From Deltaproteobacteria bacterium (GTDB lineage Bacteria > Myxococcota_A > Polyangia > Haliangiales > Haliangiaceae): DNA of 64,000 nt. Below the pieces are notes generated by a model, which ran no database searches, was not told where the DNA came from, and saw only the letters and a list, made by a program, of their open reading frames with translations. Shown here piece by piece: positions 12,196-21,084 of the stretch. Each line of letters begins with the position of its first letter. Within the stretch, counting starts at the first letter, position 1. The DNA lies in assembly GCA_021413675.1 (NCBI GenBank), contig JAIOQA010000007.1:1-64000 (forward strand), given 5' to 3'. Made by a program: the position numbers and the translations under genes.

Positions 12196-13287
12196 GTGAC
12201 GGTGGGAAACGCGCTTTCCCACTCCTCGAAGACCGGTGCGGTCGCGGTCGCGCTCCTCGCGACCACGTGCAGCCCGCCGGTCAAGCATCCCGAGACCCCG
12301 GTCGCGATCCGCATCGTCGCGACCGAGCGCGGCGGCGCGGGCGGCCGGCTGGTCGTGATCGACGAGGCCGGTGACCGGCGCGCGGTGCTGGTGCCCGCGG
12401 CGGTGACCACCGCCCGCGACAACAGCGCGGCCTTCTCGCCTGATGGCGCGTGGATCGCGTTCGCGTCGTCCCGGACCCGGGATCTCGCGCGGACCAGCAT
12501 CTGGGTCGCGCCCGCGGTGATCGGCGGCGAGCCGCTGCGGATCACCGACGACGCCGCCGATGACCTCGCGCCGGTGTGGACGCCCGACGGCGGCGCGCTG
12601 GTGTTCGCGAGCGATCGCGGCGGCTCGTTCGATCTGTGGCAGATCGCGCTCACGCGCGATGGCGATCGGCTGCGCGCCGGCGCGCTCACCCAGCTCACCC
12701 ATGCGCCCGGCGCCGAGCTCGCGCCGACGGTGGCGCGCGACGGCCGGATCGCGTTCGCGGCGATCGATCGCGACGAGAGCGGCGGCCTGCGCAGCCGCAT
12801 CGCGGTGCTCGATCAGGGCGAGCCGCGGATGATCACGCTGGGTCCCGGCGACGGCACGCCGGCGTGGTCGCCCGATGGCAAGGCGATCGCGTTCTCGGCG
12901 CCGATGGCGCGCGAGGGCGGCGGCGTCGACAGCGACCTGCTCGCGGTCGCGCCCGACGGCAGTGATCGGCGGGTCCTGGTCGAGGGGCCCGATACCGACG
13001 AGAGCGGGCCGGTCTGGTCGGCGGATGGCCGCTGGCTGTTCGCGACCTCGCTGTACCGCCAGGTCGCGACCGGCAAGCCGCTCCTGTCGTCGGTGGTCTA
13101 CGCCGATCTGCGCGAGCAGCCGCCGACCCTGCGCATGCTGAAGGATCGCATCGGCGCGGTGTCGCGGCTCGCGCCGGCGCTCGGCCCCGGTGCGCTCGAT
13201 CCGCAGGCGCTGCACGCCGCGCCGGAGTACCGCCAGACGCTGCGCCAGATCCTCGTGCACGCGCTGTCGCAGTCGCCGGATCCGTGA
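12196..13287 (+). CDS. TolB/PD40-type beta-propeller lipoprotein
   Basis: 363 residues, GTG start one base after the previous stop. A short hydrophobic N-terminus (VAVALLATTC) suggests export and perhaps lipidation. The body holds at least five WD40-like PD40 blades of the kind found in TolB: AAFSPDGAWIAFAS, PVWTPDGGALVFASD, APTVARDGRIAFAA, PAWSPDGKAIAFSA and PVWSADGRWLFATS. Such propellers bind protein partners in the periplasm. The stop overlaps the GTG of a frame continuing into the SUMF1 gene. Specific partner unknown. Confidence 0.75.
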   Translation: MTVGNALSHSSKTGAVAVALLATTCSPPVKHPETPVAIRIVATERGGAGGRLVVIDEAGDRRAVLVPAAVTTARDNSAAFSPDGAWIAFASSRTRDLARTSIWVAPAVIGGEPLRITDDAADDLAPVWTPDGGALVFASDRGGSFDLWQIALTRDGDRLRAGALTQLTHAPGAELAPTVARDGRIAFAAIDRDESGGLRSRIAVLDQGEPRMITLGPGDGTPAWSPDGKAIAFSAPMAREGGGVDSDLLAVAPDGSDRRVLVEGPDTDESGPVWSADGRWLFATSLYRQVATGKPLLSSVVYADLREQPPTLRMLKDRIGAVSRLAPALGPGALDPQALHAAPEYRQTLRQILVHALSQSPDP

Positions 13288-13304
13288 GGGTGTACCGTGG
13301 TGGG

Positions 13305-14201
13305 GTGAGGCGCCGCTGGCTGTTCGCGATCGCGCTCGGTGGCTGCGCCGGGGCCGCGCGCCCCGGGACGCCGGAGGTCGCGGCGCCGCTTTCGCGCGCC
13401 GCGGACGCGCAGCTGGTCGCGATCCCGGCCGGCCGCTTCATCGTCGGCTCGACCCCCGAGGAGCGGGGCGCCGCGTACGACGCGTTCCTCGCGACCGCGG
13501 GCAAGGACGTCGCGCGCCGCGGCAAGTGGTTCGAGCGCGAGGACGATCGCCACGTGACCGAGGGGCCGGCGTTCCGGATCGATCTGACGCCGGTCACCAA
13601 CGCCGCGTACGCGGAGTTCGTGGCCGCCGGCGGCGCGCCCGCGCCGACGATGGACGCGGCGACGTGGCAGGCGCAGGGCTTCGATCAGAAGTGGCCCGAG
13701 GAGGTCGAGCGGTTCGTGTGGCGCGACGCCCAGCCGCCGCCCGAGCGCGCCGATCACCCGGTCGTGCTGGTCACCTGGGCGCAGGCCCGGGACTACTGCG
13801 CGTGGCGCGGGCGGCTCGTCGGCGAGGCCCGGCGCCTGCCGACCGAGGCGGAGTTCGAGAAGGCGGCGCGCGGCACCGACGGGCGCATGTTCCCGTGGGG
13901 CGACGAGTACGCCGCGGACAAGCTCGACAGCCGGGTCACGGGCCCCGACGACACGATGGCGGTCGGCAGCTTCACCGCCGGGGCGAGCCCGTTCGGCGTG
14001 CTCGATCTCGCCGGCAACGTCTACCAGTGGACCTCGACCCCGTGGCCGCCGGGCGCGGGCCCGGGCGCGGCGAAGATGACGGTGAAGGGCTCGGCCTGGG
14101 ACGACTGGGGCGGGCTCGGGCGCGGCGCGCAGCGCCACGGCCGGCCGATCGGCGTGCGCCACGCGATCGTCGGGTTCCGCTGCGCGGCGGACGCGCGGTG
14201 A
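13305..14201 (+). CDS. SUMF1/FGE-type (formylglycine-generating enzyme family) lipoprotein
   Basis: 298 residues if the GTG at 13305 is used, which places RRRWLFAIALGGC at the N-terminus with lipobox LGGC; an alternative GTG at 13284 overlaps the previous stop. The body has the FGE-sulfatase family pattern: IPAGRFIVGST, PVTNAAYAEFVAAGG, HPVVLVTWAQARDYCAWRG, RLPTEAEFEKAARG, FPWGDE, DLAGNVYQWT and a final VGFRCA. Many bacterial members are not sulfatase activators; the paired catalytic Cys residues of true FGE are not evident here, so a binding or structural role is possible. It overlaps the next gene by GTGA. Confidence 0.82.
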   Translation: MRRRWLFAIALGGCAGAARPGTPEVAAPLSRAADAQLVAIPAGRFIVGSTPEERGAAYDAFLATAGKDVARRGKWFEREDDRHVTEGPAFRIDLTPVTNAAYAEFVAAGGAPAPTMDAATWQAQGFDQKWPEEVERFVWRDAQPPPERADHPVVLVTWAQARDYCAWRGRLVGEARRLPTEAEFEKAARGTDGRMFPWGDEYAADKLDSRVTGPDDTMAVGSFTAGASPFGVLDLAGNVYQWTSTPWPPGAGPGAAKMTVKGSAWDDWGGLGRGAQRHGRPIGVRHAIVGFRCAADAR

Positions 14202-15124
14202 GCCCGATGCACGCGGTGACGCCGGGCGTGCTGGTCCACGGCGGCGCCGGGCGCATCGCCGCCGAACGCCACGACGAGGTGCAGGCCGGTGTGCGAGCGG
14301 CCGCGGCGGCGGGCGCGGCGGTGCTGGCCGCGGGCGGCGCGGCGCTCGACGCGGTCCAGGCCGCGGTCCGCGTGCTCGAGGACGATCCGGCCTTCAACGC
14401 CGGCACCGGCGCGGTGCTCAACCGGGACGGCCTTGTCGAGGTCGACGCCTCGATCATGGACGGCGCGACCGGGCGCGTCGGCGCGGTCGCGGCGGTGCCG
14501 GATCTCGCCGAGGCGATCGCGGTCGCGCGCGCGGTCCTCGACGACGGCGCGCACGTGCTCCTGGCCGGGCCGGCGGTCTGGGACTTCGCGGCGGCGCGCG
14601 GGTTCGTGCGCGCGGCGCCGGGCGCGCTCGTGACGCCGCGGATGCGCGCGCGCTGGCAGGACGAGCGCCAGCGGCTCGAGGCGCTCGAGCGCGACGGCGG
14701 CACCGTCGGCGCGGTCGCGATCGACGCGCGCGGCCAGCTGGCCGCGGCGACCTCGACCGGCGGCACGCTGGGCAAGCTCCCCGGGCGGATCGGCGACTCG
14801 CCGCTGCCGGGCTGCGGCACGTGGGCGTCGCGCGTGGGCGCGGCGTCCGCGACCGGCGACGGCGAGGCGATCATCCGCGTGACCCTGACCCGCGCGCTGG
14901 TCGATCGGATCGCGCGCGGCGCGGCGATCGCGGCCGCGGCCGACGAGGCGATCGCCGAGCTGGTCGCGCACGGAGGCTCGGGCGGCGTGATCGCCGTCGA
15001 CGCGCACGGCCGCTTCGCCGCGGTCCACGCGACCGAGACGATGCCGGTCGCGCTCGCGCAGCTCGACGGCGACGCGATCCGCGTCGCCGCGGCGGTCCGC
15101 GCCGCGGACCTCGCGCTGGCCTGA
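14198..15124 (+). CDS. iaaA: Isoaspartyl peptidase / plant-type L-asparaginase
   Basis: Ntn-hydrolase of 308 residues that removes isoaspartyl residues or hydrolyses asparagine. Visible motifs: LVHGGAGRI at the N-terminus, AFNAGTGAVLNRDG with VDASIMDG, then the autoproteolysis site GGTVGAVA in which Thr becomes the N-terminal nucleophile, followed by STGGTLGKLPGRIGDSPLPGCG and GSGGVIAVD. The GTG at 14198 overlaps the preceding stop (GTGA); an ATG nine bases on is an alternative. No signal peptide, so cytoplasmic. Confidence 0.88.
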   Translation: MSPMHAVTPGVLVHGGAGRIAAERHDEVQAGVRAAAAAGAAVLAAGGAALDAVQAAVRVLEDDPAFNAGTGAVLNRDGLVEVDASIMDGATGRVGAVAAVPDLAEAIAVARAVLDDGAHVLLAGPAVWDFAAARGFVRAAPGALVTPRMRARWQDERQRLEALERDGGTVGAVAIDARGQLAAATSTGGTLGKLPGRIGDSPLPGCGTWASRVGAASATGDGEAIIRVTLTRALVDRIARGAAIAAAADEAIAELVAHGGSGGVIAVDAHGRFAAVHATETMPVALAQLDGDAIRVAAAVRAADLALA

Positions 15125-17374
15125 CTAGCGCGCGCGCCGGCGGCGGCGCAGCACGAGCCCGAGCGCGATCAGCACCAGCGCGCCGCGATCGGCGCCGCCC
15201 GCGTGGCAGCCGCCGCCGCCGCCGTTCGAGGTCTCGCACGCATCGCCGACGCCGTCGCTGTCAGCGTCGGCCTGGTTGCTGTTCGGCGTCGCGAAGCAGT
15301 TGTCGTCGGGATCGGCGACGCCGTCCCCGTCGGTGTCGCGCTCGCAGACCGACGGCGCGCCGGCGCAGACGTAGCCCGCGGCCACCGTGCAGGTCGCGGT
15401 GCAGCCGTCGGTGCCGACCTTGTTGCCGTCGTCGCACTCCTCGCCAGCGTCGACGGTGCCGTCGCCGCACGCCATCATCAGCGAGCAGGTCGACGGCATG
15501 CCGGTGCACATGTAGCCCGCCTCGATCGCGCAGCCCGCGGAGCAGCCGTCGCCGTCGCTCTTCGCGCCGTCGTCGCAGCCCTCGGGCGCGAACACCATGC
15601 CGTCGCCGCAGATCGGCGCGCAGGTCGAGGGTGTGCCGGTGCAGCGCCAGCCGGTCTCGATCGCGCAGCTCGGCGAGCAGCCATCGCCGGGCGCGATGTT
15701 GTGGTCGTCGCAGGTCTCGCCGCCGTTCAGCGCGCCGTCGCCGCAGGTCGGCGCGCACGCCTGGCCCGCCGTCGGGCAGGTCCAGCCGCTCTCGAGCGTG
15801 CAGCTCATGCTGCAGCCGTCGCCGCCGTTGGTGTCGCCGTCGTCGCAGGCCTCGGCGCCGCGCAGGAGGCCATCGCCGCAGATCGAGAGGCACGCCGCGC
15901 CGACCGCCGGGCAGACCCATCCGGCCTCGACGTGGCACGTCGCATCGCAGCCATCGCCGGCGAGCGCGTCGCCGTCGTCGCAGGTCTCGCCGCCCTTCTT
16001 CACGCCGTCGCCGCAGACCGGCGTGCACGCGCCGCCCGTCGGCGGGCAGCTCCAGCCGGTCTCGATCGCGCAGGTCGCACCGCAGCCGTCGCCCGGCGCG
16101 AGGCCGCCGTCGTCGCAGGCCTCGCCGCCGACGACCGCGCCGTCGCCGCAGTTCGCGGTGCAGGTCGAGGGCGCGCCGGTGCAGGTCCAGCCCGGCTCCT
16201 TGGCGCAGGTCGCGCCGCAGCCGTCGCCGGGCGCGGTGCCGCCGTCGTCGCACGTCTCGCCGCCCTTGAGCGCGCCGTCGCCGCAGATCGGCGCGCACGC
16301 ACCGCCGGTCGGCGGACAGGTCCACCCCGGCGTCACGGTGCAGTTGCTGTTGCAGCCGTTGCCGTTGTTGACGCCGTCATCACAGGTCTCGGCGCCGCGC
16401 ACCACGCTGTCGCCGCAGATCGGCGTGCACACCGACGGCGACGCGCCGGTGCAGCTCCAGCCGCCCTCGACGAGGCAGGTCGCGTCGCAGCCGTCGCCCG
16501 GCACCTTCGCGCCGTCGTCGCACGCTTCTTGCGCCAGCTTCACGCCATCGCCGCAGGTCGGCGCGCAGGCGCCGCCGCCCGGCGGACAGGTCCAGCCGCT
16601 CTCGAGCGCGCACGCCGCGCAGCCATCGCCGGCGGTGCCGTTGCCGTCGTCGCAGCTCTCGCCGGTGTCGACCACGCCGTCGCCGCAGTGCGGCTGCGAG
16701 ATGATCACGTCGTCGAGCGCGAACTCGTCGCGGCTGCCCGAGCCGACGCCGTCGTCCGACTGCCAGCCGAGGAAGAACGTGGCGCCTGGGGCGATCGACA
16801 CCGTCAGCGTCGTGTCGAAGGGCGTCGCAACCCACACCGCGCCGATGTCCATCGCCGCCGTCGACGTGAACGTCGCGCCGGGGACCGCGGTGTAGGTCGT
16901 ATCGTCGGCCGAGGTCGCGAGCGTCCAGACGGTCTGCCCGTTCTGGTCGTTGAGCGTCCACAGCGTGAAGCGCACGCGCAGCGTGGTGATCACCGCGGCG
17001 GTGCCGTTGACCAGCTTCAGCCGCATCGAGCCCGGGGTGAAGTCGGCGCCGGCGGGCTGCACGCCCAGGCCCGGGTTGCCGCCGCCGGTGTCGAACGCGT
17101 AGATGCCACCGGTCGTGACGCCGCCGGTGGAGGCGCCGCGCGCGAAGTCGCCGGTGGTGAGCGTCGCGCCGAAGGCGCCGCCGGGATCGCTCATGCCGGT
17201 GATGCGCCACTCGTCGGAGTCGAGCTGTCCGGCGGATGGCGTCGGCGTCAGCCCCGCAGCGGTGAAGCCGGTGAAGTTGATCGTCTTGGGGTTGCCGTCG
17301 AGCGCGACCTGCGCGCGCGCGAGCGCGGGCCACGCGAGCAGCGCCGCGACGAGGACCAGGTGACGGGGGCGCAT
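15125..17374 (-). CDS. Secreted protein with ten DUF4215 Cys-rich repeats and MYXO-CTERM-type tail
   Basis: 749 residues. A signal peptide (LVLVAALLAWPALARAQ) starts at ATG 17374. Residues about 23-228 are a beta-rich, jelly-roll-like domain. From about residue 230 there are ten repeats of roughly 43 residues with the DUF4215 pattern CGDG-x5-GE-x-CDDG-x5-GDGC-x3-C-x4-GW-x-C. They are followed by a thrombospondin type 3-like Ca-binding stretch (DTDGDGVADPDDN, DADSDGVGDAC), then a Gly-rich linker, one Cys, a hydrophobic helix and an Arg cluster, i.e. a MYXO-CTERM-type sorting signal. Probably displayed on the surface. The repeat DNA is itself a local tandem repeat of about 130 bases. Confidence 0.88.
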   Translation of the reverse strand: MRPRHLVLVAALLAWPALARAQVALDGNPKTINFTGFTAAGLTPTPSAGQLDSDEWRITGMSDPGGAFGATLTTGDFARGASTGGVTTGGIYAFDTGGGNPGLGVQPAGADFTPGSMRLKLVNGTAAVITTLRVRFTLWTLNDQNGQTVWTLATSADDTTYTAVPGATFTSTAAMDIGAVWVATPFDTTLTVSIAPGATFFLGWQSDDGVGSGSRDEFALDDVIISQPHCGDGVVDTGESCDDGNGTAGDGCAACALESGWTCPPGGGACAPTCGDGVKLAQEACDDGAKVPGDGCDATCLVEGGWSCTGASPSVCTPICGDSVVRGAETCDDGVNNGNGCNSNCTVTPGWTCPPTGGACAPICGDGALKGGETCDDGGTAPGDGCGATCAKEPGWTCTGAPSTCTANCGDGAVVGGEACDDGGLAPGDGCGATCAIETGWSCPPTGGACTPVCGDGVKKGGETCDDGDALAGDGCDATCHVEAGWVCPAVGAACLSICGDGLLRGAEACDDGDTNGGDGCSMSCTLESGWTCPTAGQACAPTCGDGALNGGETCDDHNIAPGDGCSPSCAIETGWRCTGTPSTCAPICGDGMVFAPEGCDDGAKSDGDGCSAGCAIEAGYMCTGMPSTCSLMMACGDGTVDAGEECDDGNKVGTDGCTATCTVAAGYVCAGAPSVCERDTDGDGVADPDDNCFATPNSNQADADSDGVGDACETSNGGGGGCHAGGADRGALVLIALGLVLRRRRRAR

Positions 17375-17438
17375 CTTGCGCGGACCGTGCCCGATCTGCG
17401 TCCGCCGCTCAAGTGACGAGTTGGCTTGCCAACACAAA

Positions 17439-18053
17439 TCACGCAGCCAGGTCGTGTCCCTGGTCGAGCGCGCGGAGGATCGCGAGGCTCGACGGCAGGC
17501 TCGGCTCGAGCACCCCGACGGCTGGCCCAACCGAAGCAAGCTCGGCCGGGAACTCCAGGCCGAAGCGCCGGTAGACCCCGGCGGTGCCCCGATCGAGCGC
17601 GCAGACGAAGACCGCGCCGTAGAGGCGGGCGAGCGCGCGATGGGCGACGTGGCTGACGATCGCCGCGTGCGCGGCCAGATCGCCGGGGTCGCGCAGCGCG
17701 ATCGCGTGGACCAGGCCGTAGGGCGCCGCGAACGCCGCGCGGCACGGCGCGCCGATCGCGCCGGTCAGGCGACGGGCGAGGGGATGTCCGGTCAGCGGCG
17801 ACAGCGCGTAGATCGCGGCCGCCTCGAACCCGCCGGCGCGCGATCGGCCCACCACCATCGCGTCGGCGAACGCGCCGCGGAGCGCCGCGATCGCCTGGTC
17901 GAGCTCGCGGCGCGCCGCCGTCACCGGATCGGCGTGGCCGCTGGCCTGGCGCACGAGCGCGCGGCCGAGCGGGCCGTCGATCGCGAACAGCGAGGTCACC
18001 AGGTCGGTCGCGTGATCGATCGGGAACGAGGCGAGGGGGCGTTCGAGGTACAC
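17439..18053 (-). CDS. Uncharacterised protein with possible GNAT-like fold
   Basis: 204 residues from a GTG at 18053, which has AGGAG eight bases upstream; this start is better than the upstream TTG. No signal peptide or membrane segment. The second half (VHAIALRDPGDL, then a helical stretch, then VYRRFGLEFP) recalls acyltransferases of the GNAT/autoinducer-synthase type, where a YRRxG turn is common, but the acetyl-CoA loop is not convincing. It lies 64 bases upstream of the DUF4215 gene on the same strand. Confidence 0.55.
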   Translation of the reverse strand: MYLERPLASFPIDHATDLVTSLFAIDGPLGRALVRQASGHADPVTAARRELDQAIAALRGAFADAMVVGRSRAGGFEAAAIYALSPLTGHPLARRLTGAIGAPCRAAFAAPYGLVHAIALRDPGDLAAHAAIVSHVAHRALARLYGAVFVCALDRGTAGVYRRFGLEFPAELASVGPAVGVLEPSLPSSLAILRALDQGHDLAA

Positions 18054-18368
18054 GGCGAGACTCCTGGTTGACAGCCTACGCAGCAAGCGCCGCGCCCACC
18101 TGTCACAGCCACGCCGTTGCCGCCATTTCCCCTGATTCGCTAGGTGCTACTGGCGTTTATCGGGTGCGACAGATGTTGAAGCCCCACCGGATCCATCGAG
18201 GTTCTGGCACTGCGCCACGATGGCGCAGCGGCAACTCGGCGGGTCTGGCCTGTCGAGTGGCCACACGGGATCACACCGTAGCCAACTCACGCACTTGGCG
18301 GGAACACCCTCACGGCCCGGGGCTTGCTCATGCGGCCGGCAACACTTCACTTCGCATCGGAGCCGACT
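18054..18368. other. Intergenic region before the eight-Cys lipoprotein
   Basis: About 315 bases between divergent genes. It contains CTGCGCCA/TGGCGCAG, an 8-bp inverted repeat with a 3-base loop near 18210, and no convincing open frame. A promoter for the lipoprotein must be here, but I cannot pick a clear -35/-10 pair. Confidence 0.4.
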
Positions 18369-19319
18369 GTGTCCCGCAACCGCGCACTGCTTCTTGGATT
18401 CGCTTCCCTCCTGTCGCTGGCCGCCTGTGCCACCGAGGTCTCGACCGACGAGCTCGCCGCCGAGGGCGCGAACGACGCCGCCGCCGCCGACGCCGCCGAG
18501 GGCGGCAAGGCCGATAGCACCGGCCAGTACACCTACTTCCTCGTCACCCCCGACATGCGCCGCTGCGCCTCGCCCAAGTGCGGCGGGTTCTGGGTCGACC
18601 GCATCAACCTCGGCACCACCAAGTGCGCCGACGGCACCTACGCCGAGAAGTGCTACGTCGCCGAGCTGAACCTCGACGGCACCGGCCTGCCGACCGCCTC
18701 GACCGACACCGTGATCGGCCAGGCCCACAGCGCCACCAGCCAGGTCTTGCTGCGCGGCACGATCGCCAAGAAGTCGTTCGGCGCCAACGGCACGCTCGGC
18801 GTGTTCAAGGCGACCGAGGCGTGGCTGCCGACCACCGACGCGCCGGCCGACGGCGTGTTCGTGAAGCTCAAGGACGCGGGCGTCCGCTGCATCACCACCC
18901 CGTGCCCGAGCACCCACGAGCTCAAGCTCAACTCGAGCAGCAAGGCGGTCATCGCCGACGTCGACTTCTCGTGGTCGGGCGCGACCGACGAGCAGATCGC
19001 CGCGGCGGTCGGCGCCGAGTTCGGCGACGGCCTCATCATCGCGGGTGACCGCTACACCGTCCACGGCCAGGCCGGCAACGGCAAGGCTCGCACCGCGACC
19101 CAGCTGTGGACCAAGGTCCTCGGCCCGTGCTTCGTCGGTGGCTGCTCCGGCCAGATCTGCAGCGACGAGGAGGGCGTGATCTCGACCTGCATCTACAAGC
19201 CCGAGTACGCCTGCTACCACAACGACTCGACCGCGTGCGAGCGCCAGACCAACGGCGCCTGCGAGTGGACCCAGACCGACGCGCTGCTCGCGTGCCTGGC
19301 CGACCCGCCGACCCCGTGA
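18369..19319 (+). CDS. Lipoprotein with DUF6748-like and eight-cysteine-cluster domains
   Basis: 316 residues from GTG 18369, which has GGAG eight bases upstream. The N-terminus ends in LLSLAAC, a clear lipobox. After an Asp/Ala-rich linker, residues about 50-240 resemble DUF6748 (YFLVTPDMRRC, KCYVAELNLDG, LLRGTIAKKSFG, ITTPCPS). The last 60 residues carry eight Cys in the spacing of the eight-cysteine-cluster domain (GPCFVGGCSGQIC, CIYKPEYACY, CERQTNGACEW, LLACL), a module almost restricted to Myxococcota and relatives. Role unknown; outer-membrane or periplasmic location expected. Confidence 0.82.
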   Translation: MSRNRALLLGFASLLSLAACATEVSTDELAAEGANDAAAADAAEGGKADSTGQYTYFLVTPDMRRCASPKCGGFWVDRINLGTTKCADGTYAEKCYVAELNLDGTGLPTASTDTVIGQAHSATSQVLLRGTIAKKSFGANGTLGVFKATEAWLPTTDAPADGVFVKLKDAGVRCITTPCPSTHELKLNSSSKAVIADVDFSWSGATDEQIAAAVGAEFGDGLIIAGDRYTVHGQAGNGKARTATQLWTKVLGPCFVGGCSGQICSDEEGVISTCIYKPEYACYHNDSTACERQTNGACEWTQTDALLACLADPPTP

Positions 19320-19338
19320 CCTGACCATCGTGTTCCCT

Positions 19339-19367
19339 GCGAGGCCTGGCGATCTGCCGGGCCTCGC
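19339..19367 (+). terminator. Possible hairpin terminator after the lipoprotein
   Basis: GCGAGGCC (19339-19346) pairs with GGCCTCGC (19360-19367), with a further three pairs inside after one mismatch and a 5-base loop. It lies 20 bases after the stop. Only GTTT follows at 19371-19374, so it is weak as an intrinsic terminator. Confidence 0.45.
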
Positions 19368-19442
19368 GCCGTTTCGGGGTGTCCGGAACCCGGACACGGG
19401 CCTCGTGCTAGCGTTGCCCCACCCGTGGGCTCGACGTCTGCC

Positions 19443-21002
19443 ATGTCGCGTACGCGGCCCGATCCCGACCGGGCCGCGCTGCAGCAGGGTATCCGCCGCC
19501 TCGCCACCGTCGGGCTCGTCGGCTACGCGGCGTTCGCGATGCTCGACGTCCTGCTCGAGCTGACGCTGTACCCCGACGCACCGCGCGCGTGGATCGGCGC
19601 GGGCCGCGGCCTCGGCGTGGTGACGATCGCGACCTGGGCGTGGTGGGCGCGGCGCGGCGCGCCCACGGTGCGCGCGATGGTGGTCGCCACCGCGATCTGC
19701 TACGCGGTCTCGGGCGCGCTGGTCGGCGGCATGGCCGCGCACTTCGGCGGCCTCGACAGCATCTACGTCGCGGGCGTCGCGTTCTACTACGTCGGCACGG
19801 CGGCGCTCTTGCCGTCGCCGTGGCGGCGCTGCCTGGCGATGCTCTTGCCGCTGCAGCTCGCGACCTTCGCGGGCCAGCTCGTCGTCGTCGCCGCCAGCGC
19901 GCGCTGGTCCGGGCAGTTCGCCGAGCGCGCGCCGGTCATCCACGCGATGGTCAACGGCCTGTTCACCGCCGGCCTGCTCGCGTTCTCGGTCGGCATCAGC
20001 CACCTGCTCTGGGTCTCGCGCCGGCAGCTGTTCGAGGCCCGGCGACTCGGGCGCTACCGCCTGACCTCGCCGATCGGCGCGGGCGGCATGAACGAGGTCT
20101 GGCTCGCGCGCGACAGCGCGCTCGGCCGCGACGTCGCGCTCAAGATCCTGCGCGCGGTCCCGGGCGCCAGCGACGATCGCTGGCTGCGCTTCGAGCGCGA
20201 GGCCCAGGTCGCGAGCACGCTGTCCTCGCCGCACTCGATCAAGATCTTCGATTACGGCGCCAGCGACGACGGCATCGCGTACATCGCGATGGAGTACCTG
20301 CGCGGCGCCGACCTCGACTACCTGGTCGGCGGCTGGGGCCCGCTCGCGGTCGGGCGCACGCTCCACTTCGCGCGCCAGGCGTGCCTGTCGCTCGCGGACG
20401 CGCACCAGCGCGGGCTGGTCCACCGCGACGTGAAGCCCGGCAACCTGTTCGCGCTGGCGTCGTCGGGCGACGAGGACTTCCTCAAGGTGCTCGACTTCGG
20501 CGTCGTGCGCGCGAGCGGCCCGGCGATGGTCACGCGCGAGGGCACGACCGTCGGCACGCCCGAGTTCATGGCGCCCGAGCAGTTCCTCGGCGGCGACGTC
20601 TCGCCCGCGTCCGACGTCTACGCGCTCGGCGCGACCATCTACTTCATGCTGACCGGCGTGCCGCCGTTCGACGTCGTCGGGGACGCGACCCTGTGGCGCG
20701 CGCACGCCAGCGCGCCGGTCGTGCCCATCGGCCGCCGCCGCGGTCACGAGGTGCCGATGGATCTCGAGGCGATCGTGTCGCGCTGCCTCGCCAAGCACCC
20801 CGTCGATCGCTTCCGCGACGCCGCCGCGCTCGGCGCCGCGCTCGACGCGATCACCGAGATCCCGCCGTGGACGCCGGCGGACGCGCGCGCGGCGTGGGCC
20901 GAGACCCGCACCCGCGCGCCGTATCGCCGCGAGGGCCGGGGCGCGGCGGTGACCACGCCGGCGCACCCGACGACGGCGCCGGGGCGCCGGCAGGAGGCGT
21001 GA
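19443..21002 (+). CDS. Membrane-linked Hanks-type serine/threonine protein kinase
   Basis: 519 residues. Residues about 20-190 contain five or six hydrophobic segments, so the kinase is tethered by an N-terminal membrane domain rather than the usual single C-terminal helix. The kinase domain starts near residue 204: phosphate loop IGAGGMNEVW (211-220; Asn replaces the last Gly of the common GMGEVY), ALK with Lys234, HRDVKPGN (327-334), DFG (351-353), GTPEFMAPEQ and SDVYALG. All catalytic residues are present. The C-terminus is a disordered Pro/Thr/Arg-rich tail. An upstream in-frame GTG at 19425 is possible. Substrates may include partners of FHA proteins such as the one at 9157. Confidence 0.88.
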   Translation: MSRTRPDPDRAALQQGIRRLATVGLVGYAAFAMLDVLLELTLYPDAPRAWIGAGRGLGVVTIATWAWWARRGAPTVRAMVVATAICYAVSGALVGGMAAHFGGLDSIYVAGVAFYYVGTAALLPSPWRRCLAMLLPLQLATFAGQLVVVAASARWSGQFAERAPVIHAMVNGLFTAGLLAFSVGISHLLWVSRRQLFEARRLGRYRLTSPIGAGGMNEVWLARDSALGRDVALKILRAVPGASDDRWLRFEREAQVASTLSSPHSIKIFDYGASDDGIAYIAMEYLRGADLDYLVGGWGPLAVGRTLHFARQACLSLADAHQRGLVHRDVKPGNLFALASSGDEDFLKVLDFGVVRASGPAMVTREGTTVGTPEFMAPEQFLGGDVSPASDVYALGATIYFMLTGVPPFDVVGDATLWRAHASAPVVPIGRRRGHEVPMDLEAIVSRCLAKHPVDRFRDAAALGAALDAITEIPPWTPADARAAWAETRTRAPYRREGRGAAVTTPAHPTTAPGRRQEA

Positions 21003-21084
21003 CGCCCGCCCGAACAGACTGTTGCGCCGCGGCCGCGACGGCGATGGTTGCGCCGGCCCCGATCGGCCCCCATCGTGACGGACC

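Noticed and set aside
15420-16690. Tandem repeat of about 130 bases, considered as a CRISPR-like array
   Set aside because: It encodes the DUF4215 protein repeats in frame with Cys patterns; units are contiguous with no spacers.
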